Assembly (NCBI RefSeq): GCF_005239225.2
Contig: NC_133289.1
Span: 6,827,501 to 6,891,500, forward strand
From: Populus alba
Lineage: Eukaryota > Streptophyta > Magnoliopsida > Malpighiales > Salicaceae
Length of the DNA: 64,000 nt
Direction of reading: 5' to 3'
The notes below the pieces were generated by a model. That model saw only the letters and a list, made by a program, of their open reading frames with translations, searched no databases and was not told the DNA's origin. Numbering within the stretch: position 1 is the first letter of the stretch; each line of letters begins with the position of its first letter. This document shows, piece after piece, positions 1-12,069 of this stretch. The translations under genes and the position numbers were made by a program.

Positions 1-2579
1 TCCTTCTTCCGTTTGGTTTTTTTAGGAATGCGTTTTCCCTGTAGTAATTTAAAGATGAACACTCGTTAAAATGTGTTTGCCTTGTTTGTGAAAAATAAAT
101 TTTAAAAAATAAAATATTTTAAACAAAAAAATATTTTAAATAACCATTATTATTGCAATAACAAACACAAAAAGGATCATCACTGATACTTTTTTTCTTT
201 TTTTGCAGTGAAAACTTTGCGAAGTTAAGGGTCTCGATATATTTGCATGTATTCAATTTGGAATCTTAGAAAGTTCATCGAATTCAATGAAGAAATTGGA
301 AAATGTTCTTGCTTGAAGTGACTACATTCAAGATTGTGCCTTTTAATCCAGTAATATCAATGGTAGGAAACCGGAAGACCACAGTTTTTGTGTGGAATCG
401 GGCCAGTCTGAGGCTGTGTTTATATGAAAAATTCCATCCATTTCTGATGCTAAAAATACAAGCTGGTGACAATTATTATGTTGTTTGCTAGATTGTTCAA
501 GAACGTGTACAACATAGATCTAAGAATTCATCCTCGAACAGTGGGTTTGTTTTTCAGATAACTTTTACAGTTATAATTTTTTAAAAAAAATAAATTTTAA
601 AAAAATATGGTTAGAAGTTATAAATTAAATTTAGATATATGTTTGGTAAAAATTATGATTGAAATTTATATGTAGCAAAAAAAAATATATATTATATATA
701 TATATAATGTTTAGTTTAAAGAAATTCAATTAAAAAAACATATAAAAACTATTTCATAAAAACTAGATTTTAAACTCAATTTTTTAATCAACCCGTAATA
801 TAAAACATATTTTAATGTATTACTTAACACTTTACAACGTTTCTTACACCACAAAAGTAAATATTTCAAGTCAAACAAAAGCAATGAGCTTCGCAGCATC
901 AAAAATCGTTTTTCCATGGATTTTGATCAGTTAAGAATTTAGTTTTTAGTCTTTCCACGTTACTACTTACTAGAGAATGATAATGTGGAGCCTCGCCTTC
1001 TTCTCCAAGGAAGAGAGAGAGAGAGAGAGAGAGAGACGATGTGGTGCAGTCAGCATATATTCTAGATCGCTAGCTTGTTATATTACGAAATGAATGGATG
1101 GCAGCTGGTTGACGTCATGGCTTTGATACGCTCCTCGACGTACTAAATATTCGACGGTGGGGTAAAAATTATTTTTTAAAATGTTTTTATTTTAAAAATA
1201 ATAATTATTTAGGAATATATCACGTTCATTAGCCTTGCTGATGAGCGATCGTTGATTTTTTTTTTTCTTTTTTATCTTCATGGATTCAAAGTTACAAGGG
1301 AGAAAAACAAACTAAAGTAATTGGCATAAAGATATCAAGAATTTAAATGTGAGATTTTGGTTTTGAAGGAATGAGAACTTTTGCTGTTCTAGCATTATGC
1401 TTCTAGTCTTTTCATTTTTATGGCCTTATTGCATGTATATACCATGGACAGTGGAAATTTATTTTTCATACACTTGAAACCAATTATGTTATCAAATAAA
1501 ATTAATTTTCAAGGACAAAACCTAAAAAAAACCTCGTCTTAGCTGATCAAATTTATTGTTCAAAATCATAAAATTAAAGTACTATAATTAAAAAAAACCA
1601 AAAAGAATTATGAAATTTATTTTTCAAAATAAAAAACATCAAATGATATAAAAAAAAACATATTAATCCGTGTTATCTTTTCAATTTATAACCTGAATTA
1701 TTAATATAGAAAGTATCTTATCTAAGTTCAATTTTCAACAAATTAAATATTAAAAAAAAACTAGTCAAGGCTCAATAAAAATAATATTATTTTGGAAAAG
1801 AGAAAAAAAAAAGAAGGTTTGGATCTGGGTTTAACTAAAAAAAATTTAAAATTAACTGCGTTAAGAGTCAACGAGAGTTTTTAACTAAATTAATTATTTT
1901 TTTATTTTTATTGATGAATGGTATAGTTTAGTTCTCCGGTCAATCCACTTGTTTAATTTTCTCCTTCACTCTTCCTGCACTCATTTTCTTGGCAAGTCAG
2001 TATTAGAGGCTGGAACTGATTCCCCATGCATGTGTGGTGGTAATTGTATTCTCCTTCCAACTAATAGAATATTTACTCTCGATATCTTTAGCGGTCGTCC
2101 CACCAATCTTCTAACAATTAAATACCAGTCATTAGGTGATAAGCTAATCTTTTTAAAATTTATTATCTCACAAATCTTATAATTAACAACTAAGTGACTT
2201 TTTTTTTTCCTTTTTATTATAATAGTTTCAGTTGGTGTGTGCTTGATTAATTTTAAAGGTTTTAAAATTAGTAACAACGTAAATATCTAATGAAAAATTT
2301 TATTATTCAAAGACGTGATTAGTGATTATTGAAAAGTAAATTCGATACCTAACCACAGTTACCCGAAGTAACTCTTTTTAGCGAGGGTGACCTCGCACAA
2401 GCAACTGATCATACGACTGTCCTCTCCTGTAGAACATCTTCTCTGCTACCCAGACCAAGCTTGAATACATAAACAGTAGTTAACTCATTTCTACCTGTTC
2501 CCTACAAAATATCTTCTCAAATCTTCACTTTCAACATATAAAGAGTCCCTCGTTCTTGCCGATCGCCGCAGCTATTGAA
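1..2579. other. AT-rich intergenic DNA, no gene supported
   Basis: I see no credible coding exon here; open frames are short and unlike any family I know. There is a GA microsatellite near 1013-1035, a perfect TGACGTCA palindrome (bZIP-type site) near 1113-1120, an AT microsatellite near 688-707 and many A/T homopolymers. The last few hundred bases (about 2380-2579) are less AT-rich and should hold the promoter and 5' UTR of the gene starting at 2580. A TATAAAG string lies only about 40 bases before that ATG, too close to be a convincing TATA box. Confidence 0.5.
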
Positions 2580-5500
2580 ATGGCAGCAGCAACCGGAAAG
2601 GATTCAATCAAGGCGGTGTGGGTTGAGCGCTTAAGCTCCGCTCTAAGGACCGCTTTGGCATGCACCATAGTTGGTTGCACCACCCTCTATGGCCCTGCAA
2701 GACTTAGGGACTTTCTTGCATATCCGGCCTTTTCTTATGTGACAGCAATCCTAATTGTCTCGGATGCTACTCTTGGTGACACTCTTAGAGGCTGTTGGCA
2801 TGCACTGTATGCTACTATCCAAGTAATGATCCCCTGTATACTGACCTTTCAAGTGATTCGACCAGCCAGGTTCAGTAATGCCCTGGCAGCAGTGGCGGTG
2901 GCCGTCATTACCTTCATGGTGGCGCTGCCAGAATCAACTCCCTTGATGGCTAAGAGGATTGCATTTGGGCAGGCTGTGATTGTGTTTGTAGGCGCAGCTA
3001 TCCATGGTGCAGAAGAAGGAGCAGTCACGCACCCAATTCATGTGGCTTTAAGTACAGCCTTGGGAGCTTTAGCTTCTGTTTTGGCCATGTTGATTCCATA
3101 CCCTTGGCTAGCCTACAGCAAGGTACGTAAATCCGAGAATTTTTTTGTTTTTTTTCTCATTATACACACACACACACACATCATATTGCTTTTGTGATCA
3201 TTGTACATCATATTGCTTTTGTGATCATTGACCACGTACGTAAACCTCATACCCAAATTCTGTATCCAGCATCAAAGCTTCAAAATCGTTCTTCCATCTC
3301 CTCCCTCTTTCTTCTGTTACATTTTTTTTATGTTTGTTTGTGTTAGCCATCGACGTCCCACTACCTGAGTTTGTCGATTCACAGCAGTGCTTATTTTGTC
3401 TTCCCACAATTTTAGTCCAAGAAAGCTGCAAATAATCCTTCAAACTTCCATACGTACGTAGTTAATAATAGAGAAATAGCTAGAAGAAAAGGCTCCGGTT
3501 GCAGCGATACATGTCACCACCAGGTTTTGAGTTCAAACCTCTTCTGTGTAACAAAAAAACAAAAACTACATGGTCACCAAACAACAGGGCAATCATGATG
3601 GGACTAAGCAGATTCCTAGTTTTAGTTTCAAAGAGATCTTGGTTTCTTTTTCCATGATTTGTTTAGTCCCCCCCCCACCTTTTAATATTATATATATATA
3701 TTAAAACTTGATCCTAAATATGGCTCACAACCCCTTCACCACCAACACATGGCCAGTGGATCACACCTGAAACAGAGAAAGAATTTTAGGTCCATAGTTG
3801 AAGCAACAAGTTGATAGGATGGTGCATGCATGCCTAATAAGGCTCCATCCGATGACGCAGTACAAATAATATTTTATAAAAACTAAAATGTTTTTATTTA
3901 AAATTATATTTTTTATGTTTTTTTATCGTTTTAATGTATTGATATTATAAATAAAATTTTTTAAAAAAATAAATAATATTTTGTAAATATATTTCCAAAA
4001 AAAAAAACTATTACAATCTAAAACACTTCTTGCTGTATTATTATATGCTTATTTTTTTGACAATGGACTACAAGGCAGGTCAACTTGTTCCTTCAACCAT
4101 GGAACTAAAATTCTTTCTCTGTTTCAGGTGTGATCCACTTGCTGCATGAACCATCATATCACATCATTAGAAATATCCCACTACCTAAATTGACGTTTTG
4201 GCATCACCATTCAATCAAAAAGGAAAAAACTAAGTAATTTGACAGCAAATTTAGCATATAAAAAAGCAATCAAGGACTTCGACAAAACCTAAAAGACATG
4301 AAGTCTCTTACTGCGTTTATGAGGAGATATAATAAAAAAAAAAAAACAATTATTGAAGGTGATTCGTAGCATATTTTAGCTTCTCTATGACGGACGAATC
4401 ATCTCCATGCCGGTCGGAGAATTTTCTATACTGTTATAGATGCCGGTTGGAGAATATTCTTCTTCACACTCTCGACTCTCATGTAAAATCTCAATTCAAA
4501 GAAAGGAAAAGAAAATTATAACAGAGAGAGGTGTTAGATAAAGAAGACACCTTATTCGACCATTCTCCAAGTATCTCCAGCCACTAATCCAAGGATTTTG
4601 AGGTTATAGGGCTAATGGTGTAAAGGGGAGAAAGGAAAATATGAGAGTCTCCGGGATTTAAATTACAATGGAGAGAAAGGAAACAGAAACTTGAATATTG
4701 TAGCCATGAAAGACGTGTGATAGGATTAGGAGATATATGATAATGGATGGCAAAAAATCTTAGATTTTCTTTTTAAAAAAGAAATAGCACAGTAGAAAAT
4801 TTATTCAGAATAATAACAATTAACACCCTCTTTTTTTTAGTTGCGGCATTGCGCTGCCCTTTTAATAAAAAATCTGCACAAAGCCATATTAAACCATAGC
4901 ACTTGCTTTGAATGTCGAAGGTTATGGCAGTGCTAGCCTTCAAGATTTCAAAGCCCTCTGGGATTTAAAGACATGGCATTAGTATTGTCCTAGCCTTATT
5001 CAACAATTCGTTATCTGCGGGGCGTGTCTGACTGTTTCTTAAGCACTTCTACTTTGAGAAAGCACGACGAGGATGGTTGCTTTGTCCAGATTATCTTGTC
5101 TCTGTATCTTCATGGCCTCCGATGGTATCTTGTGCTTCATGCTTAAAAGTGTTGATTTTCGAACGGACAACTCCTACTCCTATTGCGGACAGACGGGAAG
5201 GTTTGCTTTATACCCATAAGATATGAGAAAGTATATTCTCTGAAGTTGTGTTTTAGGGATGGATGTGTGTGTCCAGCCTGAATCCCACAATCCACTACTG
5301 GTGTCCAAAAGCATCTGCAAATGGCAACGGATATATATATATAATCTCATTCTTTTTTAAAAAAAAAATTGGTACAAACTTTCGTCCTTTTCCTCTGAAT
5401 GGCAACGGGTTCCAATAGCTTTCAAGTTTAGATACTTTACATGTATAGGTAAATCATATATAAACACCATTGGCGGTATTTGCAGGCTAGGAAAACGTGC

Positions 5501-7454
5501 AGACTATATGTTGAAAACGCGTCAGAGAGATTGAATATCTATGTAGAGGGCTTAACAGCCCAAAACAAGCAAGCTGCCACCGACTTGCTTTCCCAAGCAA
5601 AGTTCCTCTCTGTAACAGGAGCCAAGCATCTTCAAACTATCAAAGATACTCGAGTAAGTCATCTCTACTCTTTCTAATTATTATTTACCATTACCCGCTT
5701 GGGACTTGAGAGGTTCAGGTGGCCAATTGTAGTCATTTCTTTGTGAACAGGGAGGGATGGCATGTGAGATCAAACCAAAAATCAGAAAGCTTAACCCAGG
5801 AGAAAATTTGCAAGACATCGAAATACTAATGAAAGGCGTGGAAATTGCTCTTGATTCATGCCCTTCTTTTCCTGTTAGCGTGATAGATGAAGGGATCAAA
5901 CAAGCGTTACTCGATATGAAAGGAAAAATAGGCCTAAAGCTGCAGAAAGCCAAGTGCTTTGCTCCTTTTGATGCAACAACAGCTCCGGAAGCAAAGGCTG
6001 GAGAAAGTTGTGTTCAGGCCCCCAAAACTGGTGGCGCAACGCAGGCAGACCTACCAGCTTTCTTCTTTTTGTATTGCCTGGAACTCCTCTCGGGGGAATT
6101 GCCTGTTGGTCAAAATCCAGAGTGCAATTCAGAGAACACCAACAAAACTGATACTAGAGATGTAACCAGTAAAAGAGATCAAGAGAAGGCAAACCTTAGA
6201 AAGACTTGGGATTGCTCAACTATTAAATTACCAAACATGGAGAGGTGGACTCTTGCAACCAAGTGTTCACTCTCTTTGGGTTTTGCTGTACTATTCGGTT
6301 TGATATTCAACAAAGAAAACGGGTATTGGTCAGGACTCGTCATTGCCACCGGTTTTGTCACGGAAAGACAAGCAACTTTTACAGTTACGAATGCTCGTGG
6401 GCAAGGGGCAGCGATAGGATCGGTTTACGGGATCCTGTGTTGCTTCATTTTCCAAAGATTTGAGGACTTACGGCTTCTACCTCTTCTTCCATGGATCATT
6501 TTCACCAGTTTTCTAAGTCACAGCAGGATGTATGGCCAAGCCGGCGGGATTTCAGCTGTGACAGGAGCATTACTAATCTTGGGTAGGAAAAATTATGGCC
6601 CTCCAAACGAGTTTGCAACTGCAAGACTCGTAGAGGTTTGCATAGGATTGACTTGCTTCATTATGGTAGAGATTCTATTGAAACCCGCGAGAGCTGCAAC
6701 TCTAGCAAAGACTGAGTTTGCATGGAGCTTGAGGGCACTCCGAGATTGCATTGACGATACATCCCGGCTTTGTGCCGGCCAAAAGAGTGCGTTGTCATCT
6801 TCGATTCCAGCATTACGAAGAAAGCATCAAGAGGTGATCACATCCCGCATCAACAACCTGGAGAAATTCATTGCTGCAGCCGAGTCAGAGCCTAACTTCT
6901 GGTTCTTGCCTTTTTATGGTGCTTGTTATCGCAAATTACTGGTTTCTTTAAGAAAGATGGAGTGCCTCTTGCTGTTCGTGGCCATTGAAATCGAAACTCT
7001 ACCACAAGTATCAGATGGGTTACAAGAACTCATCAACAATTATCTACATTCTTTGAGGGAAAAGGTAGGCGTTTCATTGAAATGTATTCAAGAGTTGATT
7101 TCGATGAATTCCTTGACACTACTGGAAAGCGGGGTGCAAAAGATAAGCACATCTCATGATGACAATGAGCTAGGAAAATCATCACCAAGTGCAGATGTAC
7201 TATTTAGGACTTTGAGTCGACTAGATGAAGAAGAAGATGAGAATTCCATTCCCCAACATTCAAAAGAAGAAGCCATCGGTATTGAACAGGAGCTCAAGAG
7301 CCGGTTGATCCTTCGCATGTACAGCCTAGAGTTCTGCATCAGTAGCCTGACAAAAGAAACACAGGAGATTGAGAAACAAGTGAAAGAATTAGTTAAATGG
7401 GAGAACCCAGAAAGCTGCCACTCCACAAAAGAAGGATCCCACGGTGGCGGTTGA
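2580..7454 (+). CDS. FUSC-family (fusaric acid resistance / aromatic acid exporter-like) membrane protein, 3 exons
   Basis: Exons 2580-3122, 5486-5653 and 5751-7454 join in phase 0 at each junction to give 804 residues. Donors are GTACGT and GTAAGT; acceptors are TTTGCAG and GAACAG. Residues 1-181 hold an N-terminal membrane block with the conserved strings TLYGP, AFSYVTAILIV and ATLGDTLRGCWHALYAT. A hydrophilic linker follows, then a second membrane block at about residues 400-550 containing GYWSGLVIATGFVTERQATF and RGQGAAIGSVYG, the FUSC-2-like half. The C-terminal 250 residues are mostly helical and soluble. Plant members of this family are named after bacterial p-hydroxybenzoate efflux subunits and have about 800 residues, so the length is normal. 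Export of an aromatic acid is inferred from the family name only. The ATG at 2580 was chosen because the strong similarity begins just after it. Intron 1 (2363 bases) contains an unusual fold-back. Confidence 0.88.
3755..4139. repeat. Near-perfect inverted repeat (two 60-base arms) in intron 1 of the FUSC gene
   Basis: The arm at 3755-3814 and the reverse complement of 4080-4139 match at 57 of 60 positions, and the outer 35 are identical. The spacer of 265 bases contains an AT-rich dispersed repeat (about 3865-3998) that probably inserted later; without it the loop would be about 130 bases. A transcript of either strand could fold into a long hairpin. It may be a young microRNA or siRNA locus, or a transposon with long terminal inverted repeats. 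I see no clear target-site duplication and recognise no known plant microRNA in the arms. Confidence 0.8.
3865..3998 (-). repeat. AT-rich dispersed element (reverse copy)
   Basis: This matches the reverse orientation of a short AT-rich family seen several times in the window, with the pattern TTTAATGTATTGATATTATAA flanked by ATATTATTTT-type runs. It sits inside the loop of the intronic fold-back and so seems younger than it. Boundaries are approximate. Confidence 0.4.
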
Positions 7455-8439
7455 TGATTAGCGGTGACCCATCCTTCTAATGCAGTTTCTATATGCTGCA
7501 ATCCTGTCCATTGCAGAAAAAGAAAAGCCAAATTTTTAATCCTTGCCACCAGAACTCCTAGCACAGGAGTATCCTTGTATTAAAAAAAAAAATTCTACAT
7601 GATTTGTTTTCAAATGCAAAATCAATTGTCCTATAAGGATATATATAAATAGAAATTAGAAAATATTTAAAAGTAGAAATTGTTGATTCCTGTGAATTCA
7701 CTAATGATATGGCTCCACGCAATTAAAAAAAACACAAAAAAGCGTAGGAAACCATTTTGCACACACTCACTGAACACTATTCCCTTCAACATTAAAATCA
7801 CTTTTTTTTACCCTCGGTTGAGAAAATTAGTTGACTTTGGTTTGAGGTAATTAAGTCTTTTACATTAGCATACTAGTAATTAAATGATTGTCCAGGGTCC
7901 CCTTTTGCTTTTAAATATTTTCGATGACTTTATTTATTTATTTATTTATATGAATAATTAATAATTTATTTGATCAAATATTAGTATAAGATTTTTAATT
8001 TACATTTAGAATTTTTTTTATTCATACAAAATGTGTGGAAAAAGCCTCCTCGTTCATTTTTTTGAAAAAAAAGCATATATAATCCATGACGAAGCGCAAG
8101 TTAAATATCTAGTTAAAGTCTACTTAAAAATTTAAGAAATGATGGTCTATTTATGTGATTTAGCTTTTTTTATGCAGGTAATTCTAATTAGGTAGTTGTT
8201 AATCTGTCATAATTAGACTGCATAGATAGTCTTATAGGGATATTTGTGGACCAATTCCAAGAAGAGACATGGGTAGCATAAAATGATCAACATGATGAAA
8301 AGGCCCATAACTTTCTATTCAATCAATGAATCTCGCTGAAATGTTTTTAGGTGTTTCTAAAGATCCATTTCTATAAAAAGATCGACTAGCTATATAATTG
8401 GTCAAGGTCTTGAAGACTTTTAAATTAGGCTCGTGATAT
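7455..8439. other. 3' flank of the FUSC gene and AT-rich spacer
   Basis: The first 150 to 200 bases are probably the 3' UTR of the upstream gene. The rest is AT-rich with no coding exon or recognisable element. Confidence 0.4.
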
Positions 8440-9260
8440 ATTGTTTGAGCTTGTTTTGTTTTTTTTTTCTTTTTATTTTTGAACTTTTATTTAGGATTTT
8501 TATCGTTGTTTCCTTTATTTTTGAATTTTTTCCTAGTTTATTTAGGTCGGTTTTTAAATTTATTTAAAGAGTTGTAAACCTTTTAAAAAATAATAAAATT
8601 TTCTATCAGGTTTTATGTGTTTTGATTTTATTCAACTAAATTATATCTTTTGATATGCTTGTCTTTTTTATGTTATTTTTGTTTATGTGAGTTGGTATCA
8701 AATCTCAAATATTTCTGGTGGTTAGTTGTTACATACGGTTAAATATTCATGGCTTAAATAATTTGTAGAGCATGATATTCTTATGCATGAGGGTATGAGA
8801 AGGTTCCTTCTCGAGAAAAAGATGTTCAAAATTAGTGATATAAACATGTTGAGATATATTATATGATTGACTTGATGGTTAGTAAAGTTAAAAACCTTAA
8901 AGGATCCCGAGAAGAGTGGTTATGGATTCATAAACAATCGTGAGAACCCATTTCATAAGATATTCTTTTAATCAAGATAAGTATCGTAGAGATTTTAGAT
9001 TTCAAGTAGAGCTTTCTAAGTTCCCATAAACCTTATAGACAAAGGAGTTTATCGATTGGTCAAATGAAAAGAAGAGAGGTTTTTAGTAGAAGTCATAAAG
9101 AAGATGAAGGTAAAGCCACTCACCATCAAATTAAGAAACCGGGCACAAGCTTTTTGGTAACTTAATGAAGTAGTTTGAAAAGTTTATCAGGAAAGACAAT
9201 GCAAATAAAAGATAGTGATAGAGAAAGGTGAAGAATAAAATAAAGGTAACACTTTCTTTC
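8440..9260 (+). mobile_element. Decayed gypsy-type LTR retrotransposon remnant (possible LTR end, primer-binding site, gag fragment)
   Basis: At 8692-8704 the string TTGGTATCAAATC resembles the TGGTATCAGAGC primer-binding site for initiator methionine tRNA used by many plant LTR elements. About 250 bases further on, translation in shifting frames gives gypsy gag-like pieces: YRRDFRFQVELSKFP near 8970-9020 and VKPLTIKLRNRAQAFW near 9112-9160. Stops and frameshifts interrupt every frame, so it cannot be functional. The T-rich DNA at about 8440-8690 could be the 3' part of a 5' LTR, but no second LTR was found. Confidence 0.5.
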
Positions 9261-9311
9261 TTTTGGGTAACACCCATACTTTGTACTCATGACTTCATAC
9301 ATTAAAATATA

Positions 9312-9489
9312 CCATCAATTAGTTCATGAGATTACACCATGTCTTGCGTACATATCAGTCAAGGGCAGATAACCAAGCCCAGGCATGCCTTTGCTGGGAT
9401 GGATAAAAAAAAAAACAAAATAAAAGGAAAGCCGATGCAAGTCCCAACGGATCCATCAATTAGGTCGTGAGATTACACCATATCTTGCG
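9312..9489. repeat. 37-base direct repeat pair, 141 bases apart
   Basis: The copies at 9312-9348 and 9453-9489 agree at 34 of 37 positions. Both start CCATCAATTAG and end TCTTGCG. They lie just past the gypsy remnant. The origin is unknown; it could be a small tandem duplication or the footprint of an insertion. Confidence 0.75.
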
Positions 9490-10200
9490 ATTTGCGAATA
9501 AACCAAAAACTTAAAAGACAATGGTTTTTTACATCCGATAACAATTACTCCAAATATATCAAAATAATAATTTATTTTTATTTAAAAAAATATATTTTAA
9601 ATATCAACTTATTAAATCAATTGAAAACCATAAAAATATTCAAAGTTTGCCAAACCCATACCAACCGGTGGGCTTCATCTAAAAAGACCAAATTTACTAT
9701 AAGAGAGATGACTCCTTCCAACTGACTGGTGAATCCAACCAGTCGGATTTACTACTTGGCTACTAAATTCAAAATTAGCATTCAATAGCTAGTAAATGAA
9801 AAACACAACTCTCAATACAATACAATACAGTACAGCAAAAACAAGGACAGGTAAATAACGCATATGAAATCGAACTATCTACATATGGCATCCAGCATGC
9901 AAAACCATGGATAGGTGGACGCACATTTTTGCCTCCAAGTGGTGCATCCAACCTTTCAGAATACTGCACAGAATGGAACACCAGACGCAAGCATCAGCTT
10001 CAACAAACTGCAGTAGATGGCAAAAGGCTCGACAGGAAGCCATTTTGTTTCTATTTACAAGGCAGATTGCAACATCAGAAAGAATCAGTGCCAATTACAA
10101 CTTATAAAATCAGTGTCAAAAATAGATGCACAGAGTAGGTAACAAAGTGCTCAAAGTCATGATCACGACCAATAAACAAAACCTTCACACTAAAGTCATC
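9490..10200. other. Downstream flank of the unknown-function gene, no exon supported
   Basis: The DNA from about 9775 to 10266 is less AT-rich than its surroundings and may include the 3' UTR of the minus-strand gene ending at 10267. Open frames on both strands here overlap each other and resemble nothing I know. A short perfect stem (GACTGGT / ACCAGTC) lies at about 9724-9744. Confidence 0.35.
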
Positions 10201-10266
10201 AGATAGAAGCTTTATTTATACACAGAGCTTCAGAACAACACAAAGGATGTGTGAATGAAGACATGC

Positions 10267-10665
10267 TCATAATGCCTCCGCGACAGAATAATGAAACTTG
10301 GCACCTGAATTTTTGAGGAAGCTACTTCCACAATAGTCCGGGCTCCCAACACCAAAATCAGTGTCTTCAGGAGCATCCATTGTTTTATGGCACTTGTCAG
10401 ACCTGCCACCAGATTTGCGAAATTGCTTCTTGTCTTTGCCACCTAGCCCTTTTGATGAGCTACCTTTCTGCCCTTTCTTACCATTTTTCTTATTGTGATT
10501 GTTATCTTTATCTCTATCTTTCCTAGACGACTTCTTTTGCTTGCTTTTAACACTGTGAGACAAGGAGTTGGGAATTGGATCATACACATCTGGGGCCCAT
10601 GACACCGTCAGTTTCCTTGGTGACCCTTCTTGTTTTTCTCGGCTACCTTTCATTGCAGAAACAAG

Positions 10666-10697
<32 letters not shown>

Positions 10698-11705
10698 CAC
10701 AGAGAGGACCAAATTAATCATGAAGGCTTATATATTGAACTCACAGCAAGGCAACAAGTTATCTTAACTTCTAAATGTAGCATGATACTTTCAGAATAAA
10801 CAAGCTCTAACAGGCCAAGGTAATTGTAATAGAAACTATTGCATGGATGCCACTAACATTGTAATAGATGCTGAAAGAATTTATAATGCTTGTAGCATTA
10901 GGATTTTTATTTGTGAATCCTTTTGTTTAATCCAACCCTATAAAAAATTGGTGCCTTTGTTATTACCTGGACATGCAGCTTGCTTTATCAAATTCCTATC
11001 AATATTTCACTCACACAGTTGCATGTTTGATTTGATTAGGACAATTAACAGCAGAGAGGACTGGTTTGAGGATGAGAAATTAGTAAACCTGATTCACTTT
11101 CTCTAGCACGGAATTCAGCCCAACCAACTAGAAATTACAAATATATTTCAATGAATCAAATACCGGCAAATACATCACTCATGCATAGCAAAGCACTTCA
11201 ACCTTTACAACTACTCTTGCATAATAAGACCACGTTCTAGCATGCCCAACAAGGGTATCTCTTTGAAAATACCCAAGAGTACTGAACTTTAGTTAGGAGT
11301 ATATATGTGGACAGTCACGTCTCAGATCAGATGTTATGTTTTCACAAGCATTAAAACATAATCATGAGTAATAGCAAACAAGAATTCCAAAAATGCCATT
11401 GGGAATAGAAAGAGAACGCTTACAGGCAAACGGGTTGAGTTCAAGTGAGGAAACTCCTCAGGGAACAATAGTTGCAACCCAGTTTCAGGTTCATCATCTG
11501 AAGGAGCCATAGAGGATGAATTATCATGGCACTTTTTAACAGGTTGAGACCCATATGGTTCATATCCCTCTTCTGCATCGCTGTTATCATCCCCATCAGA
11601 TGTATACGTTTCTTCTTCAATGTCTTTTAAACTTGCAAACCTGCTAAGATTGCTTTCGAGTTCATCCACGAGTACATCACCACCAGCATGACTACGAGAG
11701 CTCAT
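10267..11705 (-). CDS. Plant-specific protein of unknown function ([11 protein letters not shown] / [10 protein letters not shown] family), 2 coding exons
   Basis: Coding exons are 11705-11424 and 10665-10267 (read on -), in phase 0, giving 226 residues. The N-terminal half is acidic and rich in Ser and Asp ([20 protein letters not shown], about residues 29-48). At the junction, RLP joins [19 protein letters not shown], then [10 protein letters not shown], then a Lys-rich stretch (about residues 125-165) and the C-terminal [21 protein letters not shown]. This motif order is familiar from uncharacterised proteins in many flowering plants; I know of no tested function. The basic stretch could be a nuclear localisation signal (inference). 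A 5' UTR intron probably runs from about 12069 to 11743, with a GTAAGA donor and a TTTTGCAG acceptor just before the ATG. The coding intron's acceptor is preceded by an unbroken run of nearly 30 T. Confidence 0.8.
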
Positions 11706-12069
11706 GTTGATTATAACACTAAATCAATAAACAGGAACTGAACTGCAAAATCAATAAACAGGAACTGCAAAATCAACAAATTATGAAAAAAGAATGTTTC
11801 TCTCCTAAAAAATCCTTCCGTGTTTAATATATAGACTTCTATATCCAATCCAAGAGTTTTGATACTCTCATATCTGAAAATTGCAATATCACAAAACACA
11901 TTCCTTCAGTTTCATATTAATCATCCATTAACCATTCTGTAATTCTTTAAATTAAAATCAGCAAACAAATGGAATACGCCAAACTCAAAATTGACAGATC
12001 ACACAAAAAAATAATCTCATCAACAGATGCCATGATCAAAGAAAAACGAACACGTTAAAGAATCTTACC

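Noticed and set aside
303..491. Open frames on both strands near the left edge
   Set aside because: They overlap each other, have no family similarity I recognise and lie in AT-rich DNA.
3225..3443. Minus-strand open frame in FUSC intron 1
   Set aside because: It lies inside a well-supported intron and resembles no known protein.
3488..3560. SINE-like string with GAGTTCAAACC
   Set aside because: It resembles a polymerase III B box, but no A box at a convincing distance or terminal duplication was found.
9879..10138. Overlapping frames on both strands downstream of the unknown-function gene
   Set aside because: They are mutual shadows without recognisable domains, and the region is better explained as 3' flank.
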